This document shows positions 39,169 through 47,990 of a DNA stretch of 64,000 nt, one piece after another. Each line of letters starts with the position of its first letter. Positions within the stretch are counted from its first letter, which is position 1. The notes under the pieces were generated by a model. It was given only the letters and a program-made list of their open reading frames with translations, was not told where the DNA came from and did no database searches. The position numbers and the translations under genes were made by a program. The DNA comes from Clostridium tepidiprofundi DSM 19306 (GTDB lineage Bacteria > Bacillota > Clostridia > Clostridiales > Clostridiaceae): positions 25,979 through 89,978 of the forward strand of contig NZ_LTBA01000008.1 of the NCBI RefSeq assembly GCF_001594005.1, given 5' to 3'.

Positions 39169-40554
39169 TTAACCTTTTGCCATCTCGTAATTTCCTTGAC
39201 CGTGGAAATCATCTTCATAAGCTTTATCGGCAACTGGCGCAAATTCTTCAGCTAACTTATTCAATCTTTCTTGGAATTCTTTATTATTAATCATCATTTC
39301 TGCACCTTTATCATCTGGTTTAGCACCTGTCTTAGCCACTATCTCTCTCATCTGTTCAGGATTATCTATCATCATACATGGCCTTAATAAATTATGGTTA
39401 TACGGTTGTCTACTTCTTATTTCTTTAAAGAATGGTGTCTTAAATGCTTCAATTAATGGTTTACCCTTAAGATTATCTGTTGAAAAATGACTGAAAATAC
39501 ATGGTTCTAAATCCTCATTAGAATTTATATGACAGTAGTATTTTCCTGCAATACATCCTCCAACAAATGGAGCATCATTGAAAAAGTCTATGGTAAATAT
39601 TTTTTTAGTTGTTCTTATCTTCCTTGTTCTTCTTCCAAGCTCAATTCTTTGTTCTGGAGTAAGCATCAAATCCATATCTTTTATAGGATCGTTACCAACT
39701 GGCATAAATATAAAATACCATATCATTCTTGCACCTTTTTCGATTAACATATCTATAAATTTATCAGAAGTAACATCATTAACATTATATCTAGTAGTAG
39801 CAGTCGATGCACCAAATGGAATTCCTCTCTCACCTAATAATTCCATTGCTCTCATAACAGTATCATAAACACCTTCTCCTCTTCTCCAATCGGTGTCCTC
39901 TTTAGTACCTTCAACCGAAACCATTGGCATAACATTTCCTAGTTCAGCTAACTTATCAGCCATTTTTTCATCGATTAATGTACCATTTGTAAATGGCATG
40001 AACATCATATCATCATATTTTTCATAAATATCAAGCATATAATTATTAAAGAAAGGCTCACCACCTAAAACAACAATATAGTATATACCTAAATCTCGAG
40101 CTTCACCAATGAGTCTATCTACTTCTTCGAACGATATATCATCTTCTTTGCTATAAGTAGATGCATAACAACCCTTACATCTTAAATTGCATCTCATTGA
40201 GGGACTTATAAGTATTGAAAATGGTACCTTTGTATCATTATCTTGCCCAACCTTTTCTCTCTTAGAAATACCATACCAAGTAGCATTACCTATGAAATTG
40301 GCAAAAAACTTTTTTAAACAATTCTTGTTAGTATTAATCAATATATCCTGAATGAAATCATGAACTGATGGCATTTCATTATAATATTGATATACTCTAT
40401 CAACACGTTCCTTTGAAAAATCATCTCTAACAGATTTCTTAACTAATGAAAAGATTCTTTCAACGTTCTTTTCCGGATTTTTTTCAAGCAATTCTACACC
40501 GGTTTTAATCAATGTGGTTTTAGCTTTTCGTTCGATACTCTCCTTAAAACTCAT
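39169..40554 (-). CDS. Radical SAM protein with a SPASM-like C-terminus
   Basis: A 461-residue radical SAM enzyme. The cluster motif CNLRCKGC is near residue 125, followed by GGEPFF and a TIM-barrel core. The C-terminal part has further cysteines (GGCIAGKYYC, LEPCIF, LLRPCMM) typical of an auxiliary cluster. The N-terminal 100 residues are helical. I use the ATG at 40554 with GGGGGAA upstream; the open frame extends to 40617 without a ribosome site. No small peptide substrate gene is evident next to it, so peptide modification cannot be claimed. Confidence 0.85.
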   Translation of the reverse strand: MSFKESIERKAKTTLIKTGVELLEKNPEKNVERIFSLVKKSVRDDFSKERVDRVYQYYNEMPSVHDFIQDILINTNKNCLKKFFANFIGNATWYGISKREKVGQDNDTKVPFSILISPSMRCNLRCKGCYASTYSKEDDISFEEVDRLIGEARDLGIYYIVVLGGEPFFNNYMLDIYEKYDDMMFMPFTNGTLIDEKMADKLAELGNVMPMVSVEGTKEDTDWRRGEGVYDTVMRAMELLGERGIPFGASTATTRYNVNDVTSDKFIDMLIEKGARMIWYFIFMPVGNDPIKDMDLMLTPEQRIELGRRTRKIRTTKKIFTIDFFNDAPFVGGCIAGKYYCHINSNEDLEPCIFSHFSTDNLKGKPLIEAFKTPFFKEIRSRQPYNHNLLRPCMMIDNPEQMREIVAKTGAKPDDKGAEMMINNKEFQERLNKLAEEFAPVADKAYEDDFHGQGNYEMAKG

Positions 40555-40788
40555 TATTATTTCCCCCTTAAATATACAAATTACAATTATAAATTCTAAT
40601 AATTTCTTTAAATACACATATTTATAGTATTTATATATTTATAGCATTTGTTATAATACATTATAAATCTAGCAAAATTATTGTCAATAGATTAACTTAA
40701 TTATTAACATTATATTTATAAACTTACTAATATAGTTAATAATATTAATAATTTTGTTACATTTCTGATTGCACATTATGGTCCTCAT

Positions 40789-40822
40789 AAACTCGTTTTG
40801 TTAAAATAAAATATAGAAACTT
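40789..40822 (+). repeat. Decayed left-end motif of the IS605-like remnant family
   Basis: AAACTCGTTTTGTTAAAATA is a degenerate form of the motif at 6339 and 31408. Only this end is present. The remainder of the 40555-40931 gap holds AT-rich sequence and the yitT terminator. Confidence 0.4.
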
Positions 40823-40884
40823 TAGGTGCACAAAATATTAAATTCTCCAATTACAAACATGGTAATATTTATAATTTAATAAAT

Positions 40885-40937
40885 AAAAAGTAAAAGGCTT
40901 CTATATTATTTATATAGAAACCTTTTACTTTTTATTC
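40885..40937 (-). terminator. Rho-independent terminator of yitT
   Basis: AAAAGTAAAAGG-TTTCTATA pairs with TATAGAA-CCTTTTACTTTT around a short loop, followed by TATTT on the minus strand. The stem covers the yitT stop. Confidence 0.8.
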
Positions 40938-41801
40938 CAATATACTTTTAAATCCATCTCCAAGAGTTTCATGTACATTCTGCACTTTTACAAACGCAGT
41001 TGGATCCGTTTCTTTTATATAATTTTTTAATCTTATAAATTGCTTTTTATCAACTATAGTATCTAATATTTCAATATCTTTACCTCTATAAGCACCCTTA
41101 CCATAATAAAAAGTTGCTCCCCTATTCAAATCATTTATAATAAAATCTTTAATAATTTCGGTTTTGTCGCTTACTATCATAACTTCTCTATGTGCCGTTA
41201 ATCCTTCAATTGCACTATCAATTACTAGTCCATTAATTATTACAGATAAGAGAGAATATAACCCCTGCGAAAGTCCAAATGCTACACCAGCAAAAAGCGT
41301 TACGGATACATCAATCATCAATAATGACTTACCTATATCTATATGAGTATATTTATTAAGTATTTTAGCAAGAATATCTGTTCCTCCTGTTGAAGCATTA
41401 GCATTAAAAACTATTCCCATTCCTACACCCTGAATTAAAATACCTAAAATAAGATTTAAAAGTACATCATTCGTCATTGGTGCGTTATGTGGACATATAA
41501 CTTCTAATAACCAAATTCCTCCCGAAAGTGCAAAACTAGCATAAATTGTTTTAATACCAAAACCAACACCTATAACTATGAAACCAACAATAAACAAAAT
41601 AACATTCATAATCAACATTAAACTACCTACTGGTAAAGCTGGTATAAAATGATTTATTACCATTGATAAACCATTTACTCCTCCCGCTGCAATATCATCA
41701 GGCATTAAGAAAAAATATAATGCACATGCTACTAGTGCAACTCCAAATGTAATCACAGCAAATTCCTTAATACTCTTCTTGATATCTACGTTTTTCTTCA
41801 T
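40932..41801 (-). CDS. YitT family membrane protein (DUF161 + DUF2179)
   Basis: A 289-residue protein with five to six membrane helices (residues 15-200), the family motif FNANASTGGTDILAKIL near 120-140, and a C-terminal cytosolic DUF2179 domain (TAHREVMIVSDK to VHETLGDGF). The function is unknown; transport or sensing has been suggested. I choose the ATG at 41801 with GGGGGATGAGG upstream; the frame is open to 41972, but that extension is basic and lacks a ribosome site. It is transcribed alone. Confidence 0.9.
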   Translation of the reverse strand: MKKNVDIKKSIKEFAVITFGVALVACALYFFLMPDDIAAGGVNGLSMVINHFIPALPVGSLMLIMNVILFIVGFIVIGVGFGIKTIYASFALSGGIWLLEVICPHNAPMTNDVLLNLILGILIQGVGMGIVFNANASTGGTDILAKILNKYTHIDIGKSLLMIDVSVTLFAGVAFGLSQGLYSLLSVIINGLVIDSAIEGLTAHREVMIVSDKTEIIKDFIINDLNRGATFYYGKGAYRGKDIEILDTIVDKKQFIRLKNYIKETDPTAFVKVQNVHETLGDGFKSILE

Positions 41802-42123
41802 AGACCTCATCCCCCTCACTGTAAAATTTATTCGCCTAGAATGAATATATTCATAATTAAAATTGCGTGAATATTTTTTTTCATTCATTCCCTCAAAACA
41901 ATAAATATTATACTTGATTATTCTACATTTATCTAGTATTTTTATTATTTTTTTTGGTGTATAATCTGTCATAATAAAGAATTTTCATAAATATTATAAA
42001 TAAATTAATATTTATACATTGATATTTTTGCTATTGTTTTTACTCATATATTTTTAATAATTGGATATACTATTGGTGAGCACAAAGAATTTATCACATC
42101 ATTAAACTATGGGAGGTGAAATG

Positions 42124-42226
42124 CGACTTGCAATTTTAGTGTTTCTATTTATTCTATATGAATACCTTTTTTAATAAATATTCATTGTATAAATTTGAAA
42201 ACTTTTTTAGTTATTAATGCAAGTCG
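42124..42226. mobile_element. Inverted-repeat element splitting a ribosome site from its gene
   Basis: CGACTTGCA at 42124-42132 and TGCAAGTCG at 42218-42226 bound 103 bp of AT-rich DNA, flanked by ATG on each side. To the left is GGGAGGTGAA, a near-perfect ribosome site; to the right TAAG then ATG TCT CAC of the small basic protein. Removing the element and one ATG restores GGAGGTG nine to ten bases before that ATG. The sequence from 41802 to 42110 in front shows only AT-rich DNA. Confidence 0.5.
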
Positions 42227-42233
42227 ATGTAAG

Positions 42234-42398
42234 ATGTCTCACAAAAATAACAAAAACAATAAGGATAATAAAAAAGTAAATCAAAAAACAAAAAAAGAAG
42301 TTAGAAAGATGCAATTCGAAACATCTAATGAACTGGGTGTTTCAAATGAGTCTAAAAAACTTGGCAAGAAGTCTGGTAGAGTATTATTAGACGAATAA
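42234..42398 (+). CDS. Small Lys/Asn-rich protein, possibly SASP-like
   Basis: A 54-residue basic protein, start MSHKNNKNNKDNKK, with a C-terminal part FETSNELGVSNESKKLGKK. FETSNELGV loosely recalls the first conserved block (FEIANELGV) of alpha/beta small acid-soluble spore proteins, but the second block is missing, so the assignment is weak. The frame is open upstream to 42195, where no ribosome site exists. Its proper ribosome site appears to be the GGGAGGTG at 42111, now 110 bases away because of the inserted element. Confidence 0.45.
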   Translation: MSHKNNKNNKDNKKVNQKTKKEVRKMQFETSNELGVSNESKKLGKKSGRVLLDE

Positions 42399-42526
42399 TT
42401 ATGCCTATCTGTATAAAGAAGATTATTTTAAGAACTGCATTATATATTATAGGCATATCAAAATTTTAATTTTAAAGTGGCATACGCCACTTTAATTGTT
42501 TTTCTGTATTGTTTACTAAAAAAAGT

Positions 42527-43000
42527 CTACACTAGCCTTTTAGAATTTTTAAAATCAACATTCCATCTAGTAGTCTTAAATTTTGTTTCTATTTCTTGAT
42601 ATTTTTTATTCAGTTCCTGCACCCTTTTTTCTATTACTGAAGCATCCACAGTATTTATATATTTAGTATCTGAACTATTATATCTATCATAATTAACATT
42701 CAATGCTTTTAGAAAATTTTCCATGATATCCTTTTCTACTGAAATTACTTCCCTTTCAGCTAGTACACTGCTTAATTCATTTCCATCTTTAGAAATATCA
42801 ATCGATTTAATTTTATTTATTGTCTTTAGTACTTCTGAATACTCATCTAAAACAACTTCAAGCTCTTTTATAATCATATTAGGACATTCAACAGGAGTTT
42901 TACCTTCCTGTACCTTAGCACAACTTATCAATCTATTCTCTATGTTTTTTAACTTCCATCTAATTTCATTTCTATAAGCAATCTTTTCACTAATATCCAT
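42527..43000 (-). CDS. DIP1984 family protein
   Basis: A 157-residue mainly helical protein of the DIP1984 family, recognised by CAKVQEGKTPVE near 28, the L-AEREVI segment and the SSDTKYINTVDA motif near 108. Family function is unknown (an old septicolysin label exists). I use the ATG at 43000 with AGGAAAGGG upstream; a start at 43030 overlaps the TIM-barrel stop. It is the last gene of the cobalamin cluster. Confidence 0.82.
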   Translation of the reverse strand: MDISEKIAYRNEIRWKLKNIENRLISCAKVQEGKTPVECPNMIIKELEVVLDEYSEVLKTINKIKSIDISKDGNELSSVLAEREVISVEKDIMENFLKALNVNYDRYNSSDTKYINTVDASVIEKRVQELNKKYQEIETKFKTTRWNVDFKNSKRLV

Positions 43001-43026
43001 ATCAACATTACCCTTTCCTAATAATA

Positions 43027-44010
43027 TCAATAAATAACATCAATCAAATACTTATCTTGAATATCAACAAATTCTTTCAACTGCTTTAAAGAATCTGTTA
43101 TAAATTCGTATATTAAAAAATCTAGATCAAGTTCCTTTATTATATCACACACTCCATTGTGAATAAAAGGTTTATGTTTATCTATATTGATAATATGAGA
43201 ATAAACTTCTTTGTACATTCTAATAAAATCATAATCAATTTTATTATCAGTATACTTATTAATGCTTTCCATTACATATTTACCAGAAAGAGAATAATTT
43301 AAATGAATACCCTTAATATATCTTTTAGTTTCACCTAAATTCTTTAAAATATTTAATATGTACTCTACTGCTTGTTCAATATTTTCGATACCCGTATTCG
43401 TATTTATCAAATGTCCCGTATCTAACATTATACCTACATTACTATATTCTACTTTATCTATTAGCTTCTGCACAAGTTGTCTACTCTTTAATGTTAAACC
43501 AGGCCACCATAAATTCTCAAAGAGAAGCTTAAATGAATATTCACTACCATTAAAAATGGTATTTATCAAATCTATTGCCTCATCAATTATCTCCTCATCA
43601 CTATATTTAAAATCATAAGTATAGCATTCTAAAATATCCACATGACATACATGAAATACAACATATTCAACATCTAATTTTTGAGCAATCTCTAGTTCTT
43701 TTTTGTATTGATTTACAATAGAAATTTTATCCATGCTTCCATAAATCATTTTGATATTTTCTTCATTTTGAAATTTTTTTATTAATTTTTCCTTATCCCC
43801 TCTCCAAAAGTCAATCCATATAGGATAAAACCTTAAATGAAGCCCTTTTATAATATCTTTAGGAATACTTTTATCGTTCCAAGGCTCATATTGAACTAAT
43901 TCAATACCATCAAAATCATATTCCCTAAGAAACTCTCTTATATTTTCATAATTATTATCAAATCTTTTTAGTTCCCCATAAAAATTTGACATACTAATCA
44001 ATTTATACAT
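43027..44010 (-). CDS. Sugar phosphate isomerase/epimerase-like TIM-barrel protein
   Basis: A 327-residue xylose-isomerase-like (AP_endonuc_2) barrel. Candidate metal ligands are the Glu in LLFENLWWPG near 168, the Asp/His in IMLDTGHL near 200 and the His in IKGIHLNYS near 237. It follows btuD by 20 bases in the B12-controlled operon, so a role in corrinoid handling is possible, but the substrate is not known. GGAG precedes the ATG. Confidence 0.8.
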   Translation of the reverse strand: MYKLISMSNFYGELKRFDNNYENIREFLREYDFDGIELVQYEPWNDKSIPKDIIKGLHLRFYPIWIDFWRGDKEKLIKKFQNEENIKMIYGSMDKISIVNQYKKELEIAQKLDVEYVVFHVCHVDILECYTYDFKYSDEEIIDEAIDLINTIFNGSEYSFKLLFENLWWPGLTLKSRQLVQKLIDKVEYSNVGIMLDTGHLINTNTGIENIEQAVEYILNILKNLGETKRYIKGIHLNYSLSGKYVMESINKYTDNKIDYDFIRMYKEVYSHIINIDKHKPFIHNGVCDIIKELDLDFLIYEFITDSLKQLKEFVDIQDKYLIDVIY

Positions 44011-44030
44011 TTATTCATCTCCAGTTGCAA

Positions 44031-45242
44031 TTAAACAAATTTTTGTAGTTCTTTAGATTTTATTACTTTTGCATTTTTCTTTAATTCATTGTATATATCT
44101 AAAGCTTCTCCTCCTGTAAAATCTCTATTCTCAATTGGAGTATCTTCAATTATAATTAAATCATTGCTATATCTTGCAGCAATAAGATTTGAAATATTTT
44201 GTTTTCCTATAAACATATTTGTGAGTATAGTTAAATCACTTTTTCTTATACTTTCAATATTTTTTCTTATTAATTCCTCGCTAATATCGTTAAAAGGCCT
44301 ACATTTAATTATATCTATACCCATTATTTCACTATTTATAAAATCAGTATCTCCATATTGCAACACTCCACAAGACAATCTATATCCTTTTTCAAATAAG
44401 TAATGTATTATTTGAGAACCCGAGCCGCCACCACATATTACATGAATATTTTTATCTAAATTCTTTCTCTCATATGTATAAAAATCTATCAAGCTAGTAA
44501 AAGGATTTTCATAAACAAATGCTTCAACATCATATGCAATTTTAATATTCTCAGAAGTTAAAACCTCTTCGGGTATACCATCCGAAATTATTCTACCATC
44601 CTTAATAAGTATCAGCCTATCACAATATTTTGCGGCTATCCTCAAATCATGAACTGCTGCTATTACCGTCTTACCATTTTTAGACATTTCTTTTGAATAT
44701 TTAAATATCTGTTCTTCGTGAGTTATATCCAAACTAGCCGTAGGCTCATCTAATAATATTATTTCAGTTTCCTGCACTAACACCTTTGAAAACAATACTC
44801 TCTGTCTCTCTCCTCCTGACATATTAGTTATAGGCTTATCTTTTAATATAAAAGTATTTGTAAACTTCATGTATTTATTCGCTATATCTCTATCCTTTTT
44901 ACTAATTCTTTGCATTTTCTTAAGATGAGGATATCTTCCCATAAGAACTATTTCTTCTGCTGGAAATGGAAATCCAATTATTGTATTTTGATTCATAAGT
45001 GCTATTTTTAGCGCTATTTCTCTATCGGTAAGCTGATTAATATCATGTTGCTCTATTTTTATAGTACCCCTGCATTTATTTATGCCATTTATACTTTTTA
45101 ATAAAGTAGTTTTACCTGATCCATTTGGACCAATAAGTCCAATAAATTCTCCTTTATACACATCTAAAATAATATTTTTGAGTATTTCTTTTTCATTTAT
45201 ATAAAAACTTAAATTTCTAATCTCAATTACCTTTTCCTTCAT
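44031..45242 (-). CDS. btuD: Cobalamin ABC transporter ATP-binding protein with fused C-terminal domain
   Basis: A 403-residue protein. Residues 1-255 are a standard FecE/BtuD ATPase: Walker A GPNGSGKTT at 36-44, signature MSGGERQR near 140, Walker B IILLDEPTASLD near 160. The last 150 residues add a Rossmann-like domain that begins HVICGGGSGSQIIHYLF and contains TILTNMFIGKQN and IIIEDTPIENRDFTGG. It energises corrinoid uptake with BtuC and BtuF; the extra domain may bind a nucleotide or corrinoid precursor (inference). It starts one base before the btuC stop. Confidence 0.88.
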   Translation of the reverse strand: MKEKVIEIRNLSFYINEKEILKNIILDVYKGEFIGLIGPNGSGKTTLLKSINGINKCRGTIKIEQHDINQLTDREIALKIALMNQNTIIGFPFPAEEIVLMGRYPHLKKMQRISKKDRDIANKYMKFTNTFILKDKPITNMSGGERQRVLFSKVLVQETEIILLDEPTASLDITHEEQIFKYSKEMSKNGKTVIAAVHDLRIAAKYCDRLILIKDGRIISDGIPEEVLTSENIKIAYDVEAFVYENPFTSLIDFYTYERKNLDKNIHVICGGGSGSQIIHYLFEKGYRLSCGVLQYGDTDFINSEIMGIDIIKCRPFNDISEELIRKNIESIRKSDLTILTNMFIGKQNISNLIAARYSNDLIIIEDTPIENRDFTGGEALDIYNELKKNAKVIKSKELQKFV

Positions 45243-46283
45243 TTAAAGTGCCACCCCTTCTTTTCTTGCTTTATTCAATAAAAATAAGAAGTACGGTGCA
45301 CCAACTAAAGATGTAACAATACCAACACCTATTTCAGATGGCATTATTATTGTTCTTGCTATCAAATCACAAATCAGCAGAAAAACGGCTCCTCCAAGAG
45401 CACTTAGTGGCAATAATATTCTATTATCAGGTCCAACTATAAGTCTTAAAATATGAGGAACAATTAATCCAACAAAACCAATATTTCCACTCACACAAAC
45501 CGCTACTGCTGTTACTATAGATGAAAAAAATAATATTGTCCTCCTAGCTCTATAAGGATTTAACCCAATTGATTGTGCTTCTTCCTCTCCTAGTAGTAAC
45601 ACATTTAATTCCCTTGAAAAACTTACCAATATTATTATACCTATAAGAATTGGTACTGCTGACAAATTAACATGTTCCCATCTTCTTCCCGACAAACTTC
45701 CTATCGACCAAAACAAGTATTCTCTAACCTGATATTCTGCTATTCTACTCAATATTAAAGATGTCAATGCACCTATAAATGTACTAACAGCAATACCTGC
45801 TAAAATAAGAGTAAGAACTGGAACCTTACCCTTGCTTGAAGCAAGTCTATATATAATAAAAGCAGAGGTCAATGCCCCTATTATAGCAAATGCAGGCATA
45901 AAATAAAGACTAACTGTTGTTAAATTTAAAGCTATAGCTATTACTGCTCCAAAACTAGCTCCGCTTGAAATACCTATTATGCCCGGATCTGCCATAGGAT
46001 TTCTAAATAATCCTTGCATAACAGCTCCACAAAGTCCCAATGCAGCTCCAACTAATGTTGCAACAATAACTCTTGGAAATCTAACATAAAAAATAATTGA
46101 ATCAAATCTTTTATTAGCTATTTTGAAATGAGTTAATCCAAAATTATTTAGAATAATCTTCACTGTATCTAAAAAAGGTACTCGAACCGCTCCAATTGCT
46201 GTTGCAATTACCATACACAATGTTAGAATAAATAAAAAAGATATTATTATTGTACTATTTTTTGCTTTATTATTGGTATTCAA
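45243..46283 (-). CDS. btuC: Cobalamin/iron-type ABC transporter permease
   Basis: A 346-residue FecCD-family permease with about ten helices and the motifs [23 protein letters not shown] (in part) near 55-75, [15 protein letters not shown] and [12 protein letters not shown] near 270. I use the TTG at 46283 with AGGGGA upstream; the frame is open to 46313. A terminator-like hairpin and a MITE lie between it and btuF, so it may have less mRNA than btuF. Confidence 0.92.
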   Translation of the reverse strand: MNTNNKAKNSTIIISFLFILTLCMVIATAIGAVRVPFLDTVKIILNNFGLTHFKIANKRFDSIIFYVRFPRVIVATLVGAALGLCGAVMQGLFRNPMADPGIIGISSGASFGAVIAIALNLTTVSLYFMPAFAIIGALTSAFIIYRLASSKGKVPVLTLILAGIAVSTFIGALTSLILSRIAEYQVREYLFWSIGSLSGRRWEHVNLSAVPILIGIIILVSFSRELNVLLLGEEEAQSIGLNPYRARRTILFFSSIVTAVAVCVSGNIGFVGLIVPHILRLIVGPDNRILLPLSALGGAVFLLICDLIARTIIMPSEIGVGIVTSLVGAPYFLFLLNKARKEGVAL

Positions 46284-46391
46284 GACTATCTCCCCTAACA
46301 ATGTTAATAACATTAATATATAGAAGCAAAATGGTCAGCTACCCCCGATATAAACAATGCTAATTTCTTTAACACAATTTCTATGAATTTT

Positions 46392-46416
46392 AAAAAAGCG
46401 AAGCCACGCTTCGCTT
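46392..46416 (-). terminator. Intra-operon terminator between btuF and btuC
   Basis: On the minus strand AAGCGAAGC, GTG loop, GCTTCGCTT and a run of T. It lies upstream of btuC and behind the MITE that follows btuF. Confidence 0.8.
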
Positions 46417-46431
46417 AAAATTGATTACATT

Positions 46432-46591
46432 AGGCATTTGAAAGAAAATAACAAGTCAAAGATGCGACGTATATTTTGTGAAATACAAAGAGTTGGGTTC
46501 CGCTGATAGTAGGTTCTATCAACGGGTTCCAACGATGAAGTAGTTCGCAAAATAGACTAGCATACTGACTAGTTATTTTTTGAAAATGCCT
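46432..46591. mobile_element. MITE-like element, family 2, copy 2
   Basis: 160 bp, nearly identical to 24074-24234 (a few substitutions and one T fewer). Ends AGGCATTTGAAAG and CTTTTTTGAAAATGCCT-type complement. Its end at 46591 shares the last base of the btuF stop codon. No clear target duplication here. Confidence 0.8.
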
Positions 46592-47613
46592 TATTTAAAT
46601 AAGTCTGGATAAACAGCCTTAGCTAAATCCTCAACACCTAAAGTTATGTATTGAGAAACGCAATTCATATGCTTATCTGGCAACATATACACCCTCTTAT
46701 TTTTAACCGCTTTGACCTCTTTTAAACTCTTATCATTCAATACTGAATCTGCAAAATCTTTAGGATTTTTACTCTTATCATATGACCAAGCAGGTACAAT
46801 GATTACATCAGGATTCATTTCTATTATCTTTTCCTTAGAAACCTGTGGCCATAACTTTAAGCCAGCTTCAGAAGCAACATTTATACATCCTGCTTTTTTA
46901 GCTATATCATCAAAAGTAGTACCCTCTGCATTTGTTGAGCCAAAAGAATTGTAGAATAACACTCTTACCTTATCTTTATCTTTTAAACCTTTAAGCTTAC
47001 TTGCAACATAATCTAATTTTTTATTCATTTCATCTACTAATTCTTTTCCTTTTTGCTCTTCATCAACTATTTTAGCAATTTTCTTTATAACATCTTCTTG
47101 CTGCTCTATTGTACTTACTGAACCAACACAATACACATTAATTCCAGCATCTCTCATCTGTTGAATCTGTTCTTTTTTCATCCAATTTGCTGTAAATACC
47201 AAATCAGGATTTAATGAAATAACCTTTTCAATATTTCCTTCAGCTTTGTCAAAGTTTTTAGCTTTATCAGCAACATTAGATATTCCTTCATCCTCAGCAA
47301 TCTTTCCAGAAAGAGCTGCAATATTTTTATCATCAACTAACGATAATAAAATCTCATCACTTCCAAGCGTTAATGAAACTATCTTTTCTGGTTTTGATTT
47401 TATAGTAATCTCTGTACCAAGACTATCCTTTACAGTTAAAGGATATACAGAAACCTTCTTATTCTCTTTTGAACTATCTTTTTTGCTCTCTATAGTAGTC
47501 GTTTTTGTATCATTTGCTTTTGTACCTTCTACCTTTGTTGAATTTGAAGTACATCCAGCAAATATGAATGCCAAAAACAACAATGGAATTAAAATCTTTC
47601 CTATTCTTTTCAT
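46591..47613 (-). CDS. btuF: Cobalamin ABC transporter substrate-binding lipoprotein
   Basis: A 340-residue type III binding protein. Signal peptide 1-19 with lipobox IFAGC and lipid Cys at 21, a Ser/Thr/Lys-rich linker (22-55), then the two-lobe fold with the motif EKIVSLTLGSDEILLSLVDD near 78 and NPDLVFTANW near 135. GGAGGAG precedes the ATG. A cobalamin riboswitch lies directly upstream, which makes corrinoids, not siderophores, the likely ligand. The family-2 MITE abuts its stop. Confidence 0.92.
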   Translation of the reverse strand: MKRIGKILIPLLFLAFIFAGCTSNSTKVEGTKANDTKTTTIESKKDSSKENKKVSVYPLTVKDSLGTEITIKSKPEKIVSLTLGSDEILLSLVDDKNIAALSGKIAEDEGISNVADKAKNFDKAEGNIEKVISLNPDLVFTANWMKKEQIQQMRDAGINVYCVGSVSTIEQQEDVIKKIAKIVDEEQKGKELVDEMNKKLDYVASKLKGLKDKDKVRVLFYNSFGSTNAEGTTFDDIAKKAGCINVASEAGLKLWPQVSKEKIIEMNPDVIIVPAWSYDKSKNPKDFADSVLNDKSLKEVKAVKNKRVYMLPDKHMNCVSQYITLGVEDLAKAVYPDLFK

Positions 47614-47769
47614 GCCAACTCCTCCTCAAAATATATTTAAAAAAATATATAATGATGCAAGGTTCTCCTGAGAAATAAATAAACTCCTCATAACCTACAA
47701 ATGGTCAGAGAAGCAGAATAAAGATTTCACTCAGCTTAAATACCCTCCATCACTCGTAGAGTTACTGGT

Positions 47770-47925
47770 ACCATCGATAGGCAGGTCTCCTGACTAAAGC
47801 ATATACATCGACAAACCTTCCCAGTTTCCCAGTGGTATACATGCCGACTACACTCTCACAGTGGCGGGACCGTGTAGGACTTTCACCTCGCTTCCCTTTT
47901 AATCAATCACTTGAACCTATCAAAA
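47770..47925 (-). ncRNA. Cobalamin riboswitch
   Basis: Read on the minus strand: 5' GATAGGTTCAAGTG and AAAAGGGAAGCGAGGTGAAAG, then the conserved CCCGCCACTGTGA region, then ACTGGGAAGG and the B12 box AGTCAGGAGACCTGCCTATC at 47775-47797. It lies about 155 bases before the btuF start. I could not identify the expression platform with confidence in 47614-47769. Confidence 0.95.
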
Positions 47926-47990
47926 ATATCCAATTGTACTACACTGTCATTATACATCAAATTCATATATTGTCAACAGATTTTAAAATG

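Noticed and set aside
39169..40554. The radical SAM gene as part of a ribosomal peptide (RiPP) cluster
   Set aside because: No precursor peptide, transporter or peptidase gene is next to it; the neighbours are a pseudogene and yitT.
42121..42174. A 17-codon leader peptide with an excellent ribosome site
   Set aside because: It starts exactly at the edge of the inverted-repeat insertion, and the ribosome site fits the downstream gene once the insertion is removed, so chance reading is more likely.
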